From assembly GCF_017641085.1 (NCBI RefSeq), contig NZ_JAEPPI010000002.1, forward strand, positions 186,001 through 250,000: a stretch of DNA of 64,000 nt. Direction: 5' to 3'. Source of the stretch: Gracilimonas sp. GTDB taxonomy: Bacteria; Bacteroidota; Rhodothermia; Balneolales; Balneolaceae. This document shows, one piece after another, positions 36,289 through 43,730 of the stretch. Position numbers and translations under genes: made by a program. The notes beneath the pieces are model-generated. The model saw nothing but the letters and a program-made list of their open reading frames with translations. It had not been told where the DNA came from and searched no databases. Position 1 is the stretch's first letter, and each line of letters begins with the position of its first letter.

Positions 36289-36741
36289 TTAAATAGCGAA
36301 AGAAGTACCGCAGCCACAGTTTTCAACGGCATTAGGGTTGTCGAAGGTGAAACCGCGGGCGTCTAATCCATCGGGGTAGTCGATCTGCATTCCCTCTAAA
36401 TACATGAGGTGTTTCGGAGCTACGATAATTTCCACTCCGTGGCTTTCATACACATTATCCTCATCGGTGCGGTAGTCGAGGCCAAGTTTATAGCTTAAAC
36501 CGGAGCAGCCTCCTCCATCAACAGCAACCCTCAGATACAGGTTTTCATCCATCTCTTCCTGCTGTTTGATTTTCTCTACCTGCCGGGCGGCCCGTTCGGT
36601 AAGCATTACAGGTTCGCCGGTCAGCTCTTCTTTTTGGTAGTCTTTTTCGGTGATAGGCTGAGGTGTAGCCGTTTCCTCTTCTTCATCCACATCAATCAGT
36701 GAGGAAATTACATCATCTAAATTTTCTTCTTGAACACTCAT
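36289..36741 (-). CDS. A-type iron-sulfur carrier (IscA/ErpA-like) with acidic N-terminal extension
   Basis: 150 residues. The A-type domain (~44-150) has the three conserved cysteines: C79 in GGGCSG and C142 and C144 in NCGCG, which carry an iron-sulfur cluster to target proteins. The first ~43 residues are an extra acidic segment (VDEEEETATPQPITEKD) not found in standard IscA proteins of ~107 residues. It is last in the co-directional run plsY-gpsA-AlbA-IscA. Lipoyl synthase, an iron-sulfur enzyme, is encoded 3 kb away. Confidence 0.92.
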   Translation of the reverse strand: MSVQEENLDDVISSLIDVDEEEETATPQPITEKDYQKEELTGEPVMLTERAARQVEKIKQQEEMDENLYLRVAVDGGGCSGLSYKLGLDYRTDEDNVYESHGVEIIVAPKHLMYLEGMQIDYPDGLDARGFTFDNPNAVENCGCGTSFAI

Positions 36742-36771
36742 GTCGCTCCCTTTATTTAGAACGAGTCAAAA

Positions 36772-37470
36772 TTACGAACTTTTTTTGGAAAATGTATAAT
36801 GCGTAACCCCGTCTTTCTCAAACAAATCAAGAATGCCGGCACTCACTAAATTCACCAAAATCTTAGCTGCACGATAAGTCGTAACACTTATCAGCAACGA
36901 GAACCTCTTAACCGTGATGTCTCCGTATTCATTCAGAAAACGAAACAATTGCTGTTCTTTTTCCCCATACTCAAACGTGAAGCCTTCTTCAGAATAATTC
37001 TGCTTCAGCACCTCAATATATTCATCGCTGGCAACCACGCTTTCATCTTCCAGGCGGACGTACACCTGCCTAACGTTCTTTCCTTTCACATACACCGGCT
37101 TTTCTTCGGCCTCCGGTACTTTTACAATCAGCACATCACGCTCGCCGAGGTTTACCAGTTCTATACTGATCGGCACCTCAGGTATGCATTCTTCAGAAGC
37201 AGCCTGGTTCAGCCAAAATTCCTCTTCGTGGTATCCTTCCACGCCAATCATTTCGCCGTTGTCTTCCACACCTATTAGAATGGTGCCGCCTTTTGTATTG
37301 GCAAATGCCGCTATTTCCCGGGCAATTTTTTCGGGAGATGCTACGCTATGCTTGAATTCCAAAAAGCTGCTTTCACCGGTTTGGATCAGGCTTTTCAGGT
37401 CACCCGGGGTAAGCTTCGAAACCTGAACGCTGTCGGTGTACTGTAAGTAAAACTCGAGTTCGTCTTCCAT
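36772..37470 (-). CDS. AlbA_2 (Schlafen-like) domain protein
   Basis: 232 residues. The N-terminal ~140 residues match the AlbA_2 putative nucleic-acid-binding domain: ESSFLEFKHSV, EIAAFANTKGGTILIGVEDNGE (48-69), and KNVRQVYVRLEDESVVASDEYIEVL. The C-terminal ~70 residues look like a winged helix (FLNEYGDITVKRFSLLISVTTYRAAKILVNLVSAGIL). Many relatives are regarded as transcriptional regulators. It lies 41 bp downstream of gpsA and 30 bp upstream of the IscA-like gene. Confidence 0.82.
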   Translation of the reverse strand: MEDELEFYLQYTDSVQVSKLTPGDLKSLIQTGESSFLEFKHSVASPEKIAREIAAFANTKGGTILIGVEDNGEMIGVEGYHEEEFWLNQAASEECIPEVPISIELVNLGERDVLIVKVPEAEEKPVYVKGKNVRQVYVRLEDESVVASDEYIEVLKQNYSEEGFTFEYGEKEQQLFRFLNEYGDITVKRFSLLISVTTYRAAKILVNLVSAGILDLFEKDGVTHYTFSKKSS

Positions 37471-37511
37471 GACTGTAGATGATTTTTAGGTTGAACTCTG
37501 GATGAAACCTG

Positions 37512-38528
37512 CTACATCACGATTTCATCTTTAGGGTCGCGGGTCATGAGTTCATACAACGCATCCCGCGGGTCAACATTTTCAAATAAAACGCTGTAGA
37601 TGGCGTGAGTTATAGGCATCTCAACATTATTCTTGATGGCCCAGTCCCTCACCGATTTTGTTGTTTTCACACCTTCAGCTACCATATTCATGCTGTCGAT
37701 AATATCGTCCAGCTTCTCTCCTTTACCAATGCGAAATCCTACCGAACGGTTCCGGCTGTGTGTACTTGTACAGGTAACGATCAGGTCACCCATACCGGTT
37801 AACCCGGAGAAGGTATCGGAATGAGCTCCCATCATGAGTCCCATTCGTTTCATTTCATGGAGTCCGCGGGTGATGAGTGCGGCCTTGGCATTGTCTCCCA
37901 ATTCGGCTCCGTCCACAATTCCGGCAGCAATCGCCATAATGTTTTTTACCGAGCCACCGATTTCCACGCCAATCACATCATTATTGATATACACACGGAA
38001 CATTGGGGTGAGAAACGTTTCCTGTATAATGCGTGCCGTCCGGGTTGAATAGGCGGCTGCCACCACGGTTGTTGGCTTCAGCTTGCCCACTTCTTCGGCA
38101 TGGCTTGGCCCATACAGCACTCCGATGTTATCCTCATAGGTAGTACCTTCCATCACCTCCACCAATATTTGCGACATGGTTTTGAAGGTGTCGTTTTCTA
38201 TTCCCTTGGCAACGGTTACCAGAATTTCATGTCCGTCGAGGCAGGGCTTCAATTTTCCGGCTAATTCTCTTAAGGTGTGAGAAGGCGTTGCAAAAACGAC
38301 CATATCCTGAGATTTCAGGCACTGTTCTAAATCGTTGTATGCTTTTATTCCTTCCGGCAGGTCAATATCATTCAGATAAGAAGGATTAATGTGCTTTTCA
38401 TTAATCTGGTTGGCGATGTTTTCCTCGCGGGCCCACATTTGAACGTTATTCCCGGCCGTGTCCAACACAAGGGCGAGGGCCGTTCCAAAACTTCCCGCTC
38501 CAACTATAGTAACATTTCGTTTACTCAT
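37512..38528 (-). CDS. gpsA: NAD(P)-dependent glycerol-3-phosphate dehydrogenase
   Basis: 338 residues. It makes sn-glycerol-3-phosphate from dihydroxyacetone phosphate for phospholipid synthesis. The NAD(P)-binding VGAGSFGTALALVL is at 5-18; the catalytic lysine lies in VAKGIEND (~108) and the substrate segment in GSVKNIMAIAAGIVDGAELGDNAKAALITRG (~188-218). It overlaps plsY by 4 bp, matching the metabolic link: GpsA makes the substrate that PlsY acylates. Confidence 0.96.
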   Translation of the reverse strand: MSKRNVTIVGAGSFGTALALVLDTAGNNVQMWAREENIANQINEKHINPSYLNDIDLPEGIKAYNDLEQCLKSQDMVVFATPSHTLRELAGKLKPCLDGHEILVTVAKGIENDTFKTMSQILVEVMEGTTYEDNIGVLYGPSHAEEVGKLKPTTVVAAAYSTRTARIIQETFLTPMFRVYINNDVIGVEIGGSVKNIMAIAAGIVDGAELGDNAKAALITRGLHEMKRMGLMMGAHSDTFSGLTGMGDLIVTCTSTHSRNRSVGFRIGKGEKLDDIIDSMNMVAEGVKTTKSVRDWAIKNNVEMPITHAIYSVLFENVDPRDALYELMTRDPKDEIVM

Positions 38529-39235
38529 GCTTCTGCCTCAGCCAACTTCTCAGCAGCCTGTTCCTCTTCTTCTTTATTCTTCTTTCCGTAAAGATTCACA
38601 CGGTTTTCATTTCCGTCCAATAAACGCCGAATATTTGATTTATGCTTGTAAATAATACCGGCTGCAATAAAAGTGGCAAAAATGATGATGCTTCCATCCA
38701 CATAATATCCGAAACCGTACCGCATAATCACCAAACTGATGGGGTAAATAAAACTGGCGGTGATGGAAGCCAGGGAAACGTAACGGGTAGAAAAAGTAAT
38801 AATGATAAATACAACGGAAGAAACACTGATAGAAATCGGTTCAATACCAAAGAGCATACCACAGGCGGTCGCTGCCCCTTTGCCACCTTTAAAGCTGGCA
38901 AAGATGGGGAACATGTGACCTACCACAGCCATCAACCCACAAGTGATTTTCAGAAAAGCATCGGCTTCCCAGCCGGGAGGAGCGATGGGGCCGTTTCCAA
39001 TTTCAAAAGCATAAAGGCTGACCCAGAAAGAGGCTACGAAACCTTTCATAAAATCGAGTACCAGTACCGATACACCTGATTTCCAGCCTAAAATTCGAAA
39101 TGCGTTGGTGGTTCCAAGGTTGCCACTTCCCTGAGTCCGAATATCCGTTTTGTGGAATATCTGACCCACCCACAGCGAGGATGGAATCGATCCCAACACG
39201 AAACTGACTGATAAAACAACAAGTAATGAAACCAT
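38525..39235 (-). CDS. plsY: Glycerol-3-phosphate acyltransferase PlsY
   Basis: 236 residues with about six membrane helices. It acylates glycerol-3-phosphate from acyl-phosphate at the inner membrane. Conserved PlsY motifs are SIPSSLWVG (16-24), GSGNLGTTNAFRILG (36-50) and FKGGKGAATACG (114-125). A charged Ala/Glu-rich tail of ~25 residues (KKNKEEEEQAAEKLAEAEA) extends beyond the usual end. First gene of the plsY-gpsA run. Confidence 0.95.
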   Translation of the reverse strand: MVSLLVVLSVSFVLGSIPSSLWVGQIFHKTDIRTQGSGNLGTTNAFRILGWKSGVSVLVLDFMKGFVASFWVSLYAFEIGNGPIAPPGWEADAFLKITCGLMAVVGHMFPIFASFKGGKGAATACGMLFGIEPISISVSSVVFIIITFSTRYVSLASITASFIYPISLVIMRYGFGYYVDGSIIIFATFIAAGIIYKHKSNIRRLLDGNENRVNLYGKKNKEEEEQAAEKLAEAEA

Positions 39236-39341
39236 AGCTATTTCTTTGCTCCAAGTTACTACAACCGTGGCAAATTAGTTAACGGTTTTTGGCTGAAATT
39301 GACTGACCACTCAACAAAATGGAATAACTAAGTAACGGCTA

Positions 39342-40220
39342 TTAAACGTGACGCTCGGCGTGATAGGAAGAACGAACCAGCGGACCACTTTCCACATGCT
39401 CTATGCCTAATTTTTCACCGATCTCCTTGTATTCCGCAAATTGATCAGGATGCACCCAATCCATTACAGGATGGTGCATTTTGGTAGGCTGCATGTATTG
39501 ACCAATAGTGAGTACATCCACTCCGTGATCCACGCAATCCTGCATCAGTTCAATGACTTCTTCCCGGGTTTCGCCCAGGCCAACCATAATCCCGGTTTTG
39601 GTTCTAAGCCCGGCATTCTTGGTGCGCTGAAGGAGTTCCAGCGAGCGCTCGTAACGAGCCTGAGGGCGAACTCTTCGGTACTTACTTGGCACGGTTTCCA
39701 GGTTGTGGCTAAGTACATCCGGCGGGGTATCAAAAACAATTTGAAGAGCTGCATCCCATTCGCCACGAAAATCAGGAATGAGAGACTCAATAGTCACACC
39801 CGGAATAGCTTTTCTGATTTCTTTATGACATTCGGCAAAAATTGGGGCACCGCCATCTTTACGTTCATCCCGGTTTACCGAGGTCAGCACCACGTGCTTC
39901 AGTCCCATTTTGGCAGCGGCATCAGCCACTCGTTTGGGCTCATCCCAATCCAGGTCTTGCGGAGGGCGTCCTGTCTTAATAGCGCAAAAAGCACACGATC
40001 GGGTACAAACGTCTCCCAATATCATGAAGGTAGCCGTTCCTGCTCCCCAGCATTCGCCCATATTCGGGCAACGGGCTTCAGCACATACCGTATTCAAATT
40101 ATGTTTTCGGATATTCTCCGAAACTTCCTTGAATTTCTCCCCTGATGGAAGTTTAACACGCAGCCAATCGGGTCTGCGATTTTCGGATGGCTTATCTACT
40201 ACCTGAAGTTCTTTAATCAT
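39342..40220 (-). CDS. lipA: Lipoyl synthase
   Basis: 292 residues from ATG 40220, chosen because the longer frame to 40292 runs into a palindromic repeat. A radical-SAM enzyme that inserts two sulfurs into octanoyl groups. The auxiliary cluster cysteines are C46, C51 and C57 ([12 protein letters not shown]) and the radical-SAM cysteines C72, C76 and C79 (CTRSCAFC). A serine for the auxiliary cluster is present in [10 protein letters not shown] near the C-terminus. It follows lipB in the same direction, with a repeat between. Confidence 0.95.
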   Translation of the reverse strand: MIKELQVVDKPSENRRPDWLRVKLPSGEKFKEVSENIRKHNLNTVCAEARCPNMGECWGAGTATFMILGDVCTRSCAFCAIKTGRPPQDLDWDEPKRVADAAAKMGLKHVVLTSVNRDERKDGGAPIFAECHKEIRKAIPGVTIESLIPDFRGEWDAALQIVFDTPPDVLSHNLETVPSKYRRVRPQARYERSLELLQRTKNAGLRTKTGIMVGLGETREEVIELMQDCVDHGVDVLTIGQYMQPTKMHHPVMDWVHPDQFAEYKEIGEKLGIEHVESGPLVRSSYHAERHV

Positions 40221-40244
40221 GGTGCTTCTTTGTGATTTCAGCAT

Positions 40245-40385
40245 GTCATTGCGAGGAATTCGGCGACCGAAGGAAGCCATTTCCCGTGGCAATCTCCACT
40301 ATTCAATTTCATTGCCATTTAAGGGAGATCGCTTCGTCGAAAGAGTTAAGCAATCATTCTAACTATTTCAGCTCCTCGCGATGAC
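40245..40385. repeat. Palindromic repeat, GTCATTGCGAGGAG family, between lipB and lipA
   Basis: Begins GTCATTGCGAGGAATTCGG and ends CAGCTCCTCGCGATGAC, with inner arms GTGGCAATCTCC and GGGAGATCGCTTCG. It is the same family as 4024-4175 and 7489-7637, and nearly fills the lipB-lipA gap. Confidence 0.85.
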
Positions 40386-40400
40386 AAATTATGTGTAAAG

Positions 40401-41123
40401 TTACAAAATATTATGCTCCACTTCCTGCAGAGAACCCTTGGGAGAAATGGATACATTGAAAACGTTTTCGAAATGAGAAACAATCCGTTTTTTCACTTCT
40501 TCGGGGTCAATTTCCCTGCCGTTCAGCTTCTGTAAACTGGTAACGGCTTTATCATCAATCCCGCAGGGAACGATGTTATTAAAATATCTGAGATCGGTAT
40601 TCACATTGAGCGCAAAACCATGCATGGTTACCCACCGGGAGCACCGAATGCCCATGGCGCAAATTTTGGCATCATCAACCCAAACACCGGTTGCGCCTTC
40701 AATACGCCCGGCTTCAAATCCATAGTCGGCACAGACGCGGATAATCACTTCTTCGAGGAAGCGAAGGTACTTATGCACGTCAGTGAAATGGCGATCCAAA
40801 TCTAAAATCGGGTAGCCTACAATTTGTCCCGGCCCGTGGTAGGTAATGTCACCGCCACGATCGATCTTTATGAACTCCGCTTCTAATTGCTGAAGCTCCA
40901 TCATGGACCGGAGCATATGCTCTTCATTACCACTTTTGCCCAGCGTGTACACATGTGGATGTTCCACAAAAAACAGAATATCATCCAGGCGTTCTCCTTC
41001 GAACTCCCCCTCTTGCTCGGCGCGCTTTTCTTCTATGATGCGTTGCTGCACGGCATGCTGTAAATCCCATATCGGCTGATATGAGGCAGAACCCAAATCG
41101 TACAGTTCGACTTTTTTGCTCAT
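40401..41123 (-). CDS. lipB: Octanoyl-[ACP]:protein N-octanoyltransferase
   Basis: 240 residues from ATG 41123 (a GTG 9 bases earlier is possible). It transfers octanoate from acyl carrier protein to the lipoyl domains of 2-oxo-acid dehydrogenases. The signature RGGDITYHGPGQIVGY is at ~90-105, and the catalytic Cys and Lys are in NIVPCGIDDKAVTSL. With lipA and lpd nearby it completes endogenous lipoate attachment. Confidence 0.95.
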   Translation of the reverse strand: MSKKVELYDLGSASYQPIWDLQHAVQQRIIEEKRAEQEGEFEGERLDDILFFVEHPHVYTLGKSGNEEHMLRSMMELQQLEAEFIKIDRGGDITYHGPGQIVGYPILDLDRHFTDVHKYLRFLEEVIIRVCADYGFEAGRIEGATGVWVDDAKICAMGIRCSRWVTMHGFALNVNTDLRYFNNIVPCGIDDKAVTSLQKLNGREIDPEEVKKRIVSHFENVFNVSISPKGSLQEVEHNIL

Positions 41124-41136
41124 CACATTCACAGAT

Positions 41137-41160
41137 AAAAATGGCTCCCGAAGGAGCCAT
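41137..41160 (-). terminator. Terminator of lpd
   Basis: Perfect 8 bp arms ATGGCTCC and GGAGCCAT with a four-base loop; on the minus strand it is followed by TTTTTA. It lies between lpd and lipB, so lipB and lipA may depend partly on read-through or their own promoter. Confidence 0.85.
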
Positions 41161-41163
41161 ATA

Positions 41164-41203
41164 GTTCAACATTCGAAGTTCGGAATTCCTTGTTCGATGT
41201 TCT
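41164..41203. repeat. AT-rich TTCAACATTCnAACAAGGAA-type repeat, copy 1
   Basis: An imperfect palindrome with AACATTCGAAGTTCGGAATTCC and TTGTTCGATGTTC, touching the lpd stop codon. Related copies are at 42723-42757, 46411-46442 and 59357-59397. Confidence 0.7.
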
Positions 41204-42623
41204 ATTTCTTCTTAACGGGAGTTCCTAAGTGAACACCTTCATTATAGGCTTCAGCTGCAGCTTCCATTACCGCCTCAGAGAGGGTTGGGTGTGGGTGAAC
41301 CGCACTGATAATTTCATGGCCGGTCGTTTCAAGGTCACGGGCTACAACGGCTTCGGCAATCATTTCCGTTACGCCGAATCCAATCATGTGGCAACCTAAC
41401 CACTCGCCGTATTTGGCATCGAATACCACTTTTACAAAGCCTTCTTCATGACCAAGAGCGGTCGCCTTACCGGATGCTGAAAGCGGGAATTTTCCGACTT
41501 TCACATCATAACCTTCATCTTTGGCTGCCTGCTCAGTTAACCCAACAGAAGCAATCTGTGGTTCGCAGTACGTACAGCCCGGAATGTTATTGTAATTCAC
41601 CGGGTGTGGGTTTTCGCCGGCCAGTTGTTCGGCAAGTACCACAGCTTCATGAGAAGCTTTGTGAGCCAGCCACGGAGCGCCAATTACATCACCAATGGCG
41701 TAAATTCCGTCAACATTGGTTTTGTAGGTTTTCTTGTCAACAACGATGGCGCCTTTCTCGGTTTTAACACCGGCTTTATCCAATCCAAGATTTTCTACGT
41801 TTCCGGTTACACCTACCGCAGAAAGAACCACATCGGCTTCAATTTTCTCTTCGCCTTTCTTGGTTTTAACGGTTACTTCAACACCTTTACCTTTCTTCTT
41901 CACGTTTTCGACCGTGCTTCCGGTCATCACGTTCATGCCTTTCTTCTTGTAGATCTTGCCAAGTTCTTTACCAACGTCTTTGTCTTCAACAGGCACCAAT
42001 GTGTCCTGAAGCTCTACGATGGTCACTTCTGTTCCGATGGCATTGTAGAAGTACGCAAACTCAACTCCGATAGCGCCGGCTCCGACAATCACCATTTTCT
42101 TAGGCTGCTTGTCGAGCTGCATGGCCTTTTCAGAATCGATGATCATGTCGCCATCAATTTCCAGGTTTGGAAGCTGACGAGGACGTGCTCCGGTAGCTAC
42201 AATGAAATGCTTCGCTTTGATGCTTTCCTGCTCTTTGCCCTTATCATCATTTACCGACAATTCAGATTTGGATTTGAAAACACCCGTTCCCATGAATACT
42301 TCAATCTTATTGGCTTTCATCAGGAACTGAACGCCTTTGCTCATTTTGTTGGCAACACCACGGCTACGCTTCACCATACCGCCGAAGTCGGCAGAGTAGT
42401 CCTTCACGTTAATTCCGTAATCAGAGGCGTGCTCAATAGATTCATACACTTCAGCCGAACGAAGCAGGGCTTTGGTTGGAATACAACCGATATTCAAACA
42501 AACACCACCAAGATGTCTTTTTTCAACAATTGCCGTTTTAAAGCCAAGCTGAGAAGCACGAATTGCGGCTACATATCCGCCGGGGCCTGACCCGATTACA
42601 CATACATCAAATTCTTTTGCCAT
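41202..42623 (-). CDS. lpd: Dihydrolipoyl dehydrogenase
   Basis: 473 residues. The E3 subunit of pyruvate and 2-oxoglutarate dehydrogenase complexes; it reoxidises dihydrolipoamide with FAD and NAD+. The redox-active disulfide is C42-C47 (CLNIGC), the FAD motif VIGSGPGGYVAA is at 9-20, the NAD motif VIVGAGAIGVEFAY at ~176-189, and the catalytic dyad is H445 and E450 in HPHPTLSE. It is directly upstream of lipB and lipA, giving a lipoate-related gene group, but a strong terminator follows it. Confidence 0.96.
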   Translation of the reverse strand: MAKEFDVCVIGSGPGGYVAAIRASQLGFKTAIVEKRHLGGVCLNIGCIPTKALLRSAEVYESIEHASDYGINVKDYSADFGGMVKRSRGVANKMSKGVQFLMKANKIEVFMGTGVFKSKSELSVNDDKGKEQESIKAKHFIVATGARPRQLPNLEIDGDMIIDSEKAMQLDKQPKKMVIVGAGAIGVEFAYFYNAIGTEVTIVELQDTLVPVEDKDVGKELGKIYKKKGMNVMTGSTVENVKKKGKGVEVTVKTKKGEEKIEADVVLSAVGVTGNVENLGLDKAGVKTEKGAIVVDKKTYKTNVDGIYAIGDVIGAPWLAHKASHEAVVLAEQLAGENPHPVNYNNIPGCTYCEPQIASVGLTEQAAKDEGYDVKVGKFPLSASGKATALGHEEGFVKVVFDAKYGEWLGCHMIGFGVTEMIAEAVVARDLETTGHEIISAVHPHPTLSEAVMEAAAEAYNEGVHLGTPVKKK

Positions 42624-42722
42624 GGTACTTTTTGATAATAGTTTTTGAAGTTAATCGCTTCATTTCAAACAAAACCGTGAAGCGGACTTTTTAAAGCCCT
42701 AAAAGGTAAGGGTTTTTGATTT

Positions 42723-42757
42723 GAACTTCGAATATTGAACAAGGAATGTTGAATTTT
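42723..42757. repeat. AT-rich TTCAACATTC-type repeat, copy 2
   Basis: Contains TTCGAATATTGAACAAGGAATGTTGAATTTT (shown in parts: TTCGAATATTGAAC and AAGGAATGTTGAATTTT). Intergenic, between lpd and the transglycosylase. Confidence 0.65.
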
Positions 42758-42874
42758 GGATAGATTTGAGCTCAGCACACATAAATTTCTTAACAACTCT
42801 ACAATCTTTAATACTCAAAGCTGTCTGAATTTGTTATAATAGAGCTCAGAGAGGCGAAACGAACCGCGACTATT

Positions 42875-43648
42875 ATGAAAAAGACCATCATCCCATTCCT
42901 GTTATTCCTGCTAACGATTCCATTTACGGCATCAGCTGACCCTTCCGATCCGGATAAAATGAAAGCCAATATCGATGAGCTTTCCGAATACTTTGAAAGC
43001 AAAGGTTATGCATTTAATCAGCTTTTGGAAGACTCCCGCTTTAAACTGATTGAAGACATCACCGGGAAGTTTACACGAGCGGTCGAAATCAAGATCGAAA
43101 GTTTTGAGGATTACCAGGGCATTATTAAGTACGATGTTAAAAAGCAAAAGCTGGAAGACTTTCTAGTTAAATACGCCCCGGAATTAGACGCCGCCCAGGA
43201 AAAATACGGCATCCCCAAGCATGTGATTGCAGGGATTATCGGGATTGAATCTGAGTTTGGGAAGTACAAAGGAAGCTACAATCCATTTAATGCTTACGTT
43301 TCGATGTATGCGGAAGGCTATAGAAGTGAATGGTCGAAGGCTCAGCTGGAAGAGCTTCTTATCTTTGCAAAAAAGAATGACCTGGATATACTATCGCTGG
43401 AATCCAGTTATGCCGGGGCAATGTCTTATGCCCAATTTATTCCCTATTCACTGAATCGCTGGTGGGTGGGCTCTGATCTTTATTATATGCCCAATAACAT
43501 TTTCTCTGTTGCCAATTACCTGTCTCACTTTTACGAAATAACGGGCAGCATGGAGAAGGCGGTTATGCGCTATAATCCAAGCACCATGTACACCAAAGTG
43601 GTACTGGAGCTGGCTGAGGAAGCGCGGAAGCTGGAAAAGACAAGGTAA
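42875..43648 (+). CDS. MltB-like lytic murein transglycosylase
   Basis: 257 residues with signal peptide ending TASA. The domain is of the MltB/SLT_2 type: the catalytic Glu is E125 in IIGIESEFGKYKGSYNPFNA, and SYAGAMSYAQFIPYSL is the second family motif. It cleaves peptidoglycan between MurNAc and GlcNAc in the periplasm, forming anhydro-MurNAc. It is ~257 residues against ~350 in E. coli MltB, so it is a compact version. No lipobox is seen, so it should be soluble periplasmic. Divergent from lpd. Confidence 0.92.
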   Translation: MKKTIIPFLLFLLTIPFTASADPSDPDKMKANIDELSEYFESKGYAFNQLLEDSRFKLIEDITGKFTRAVEIKIESFEDYQGIIKYDVKKQKLEDFLVKYAPELDAAQEKYGIPKHVIAGIIGIESEFGKYKGSYNPFNAYVSMYAEGYRSEWSKAQLEELLIFAKKNDLDILSLESSYAGAMSYAQFIPYSLNRWWVGSDLYYMPNNIFSVANYLSHFYEITGSMEKAVMRYNPSTMYTKVVLELAEEARKLEKTR

Positions 43649-43663
43649 AAGTGCCTCCTTTAA

Positions 43664-43696
43664 ACAAAAAAGCCTTCAGTGTTCAAGCTGAAGGCT
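43664..43696 (-). terminator. Terminator of the TonB receptor gene
   Basis: Perfect 9 bp arms AGCCTTCAG and CTGAAGGCT; on the minus strand followed by TTTTTTG, 35 bp past the receptor stop. Confidence 0.9.
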
Positions 43697-43730
43697 CTGG
43701 AAGGTCAAACTTCTTGTTTAAACTTTTAGA

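Noticed and set aside
41604-42590. 328-codon plus-strand open frame
   Set aside because: Exactly antisense to lpd, low-quality protein; a shadow frame.
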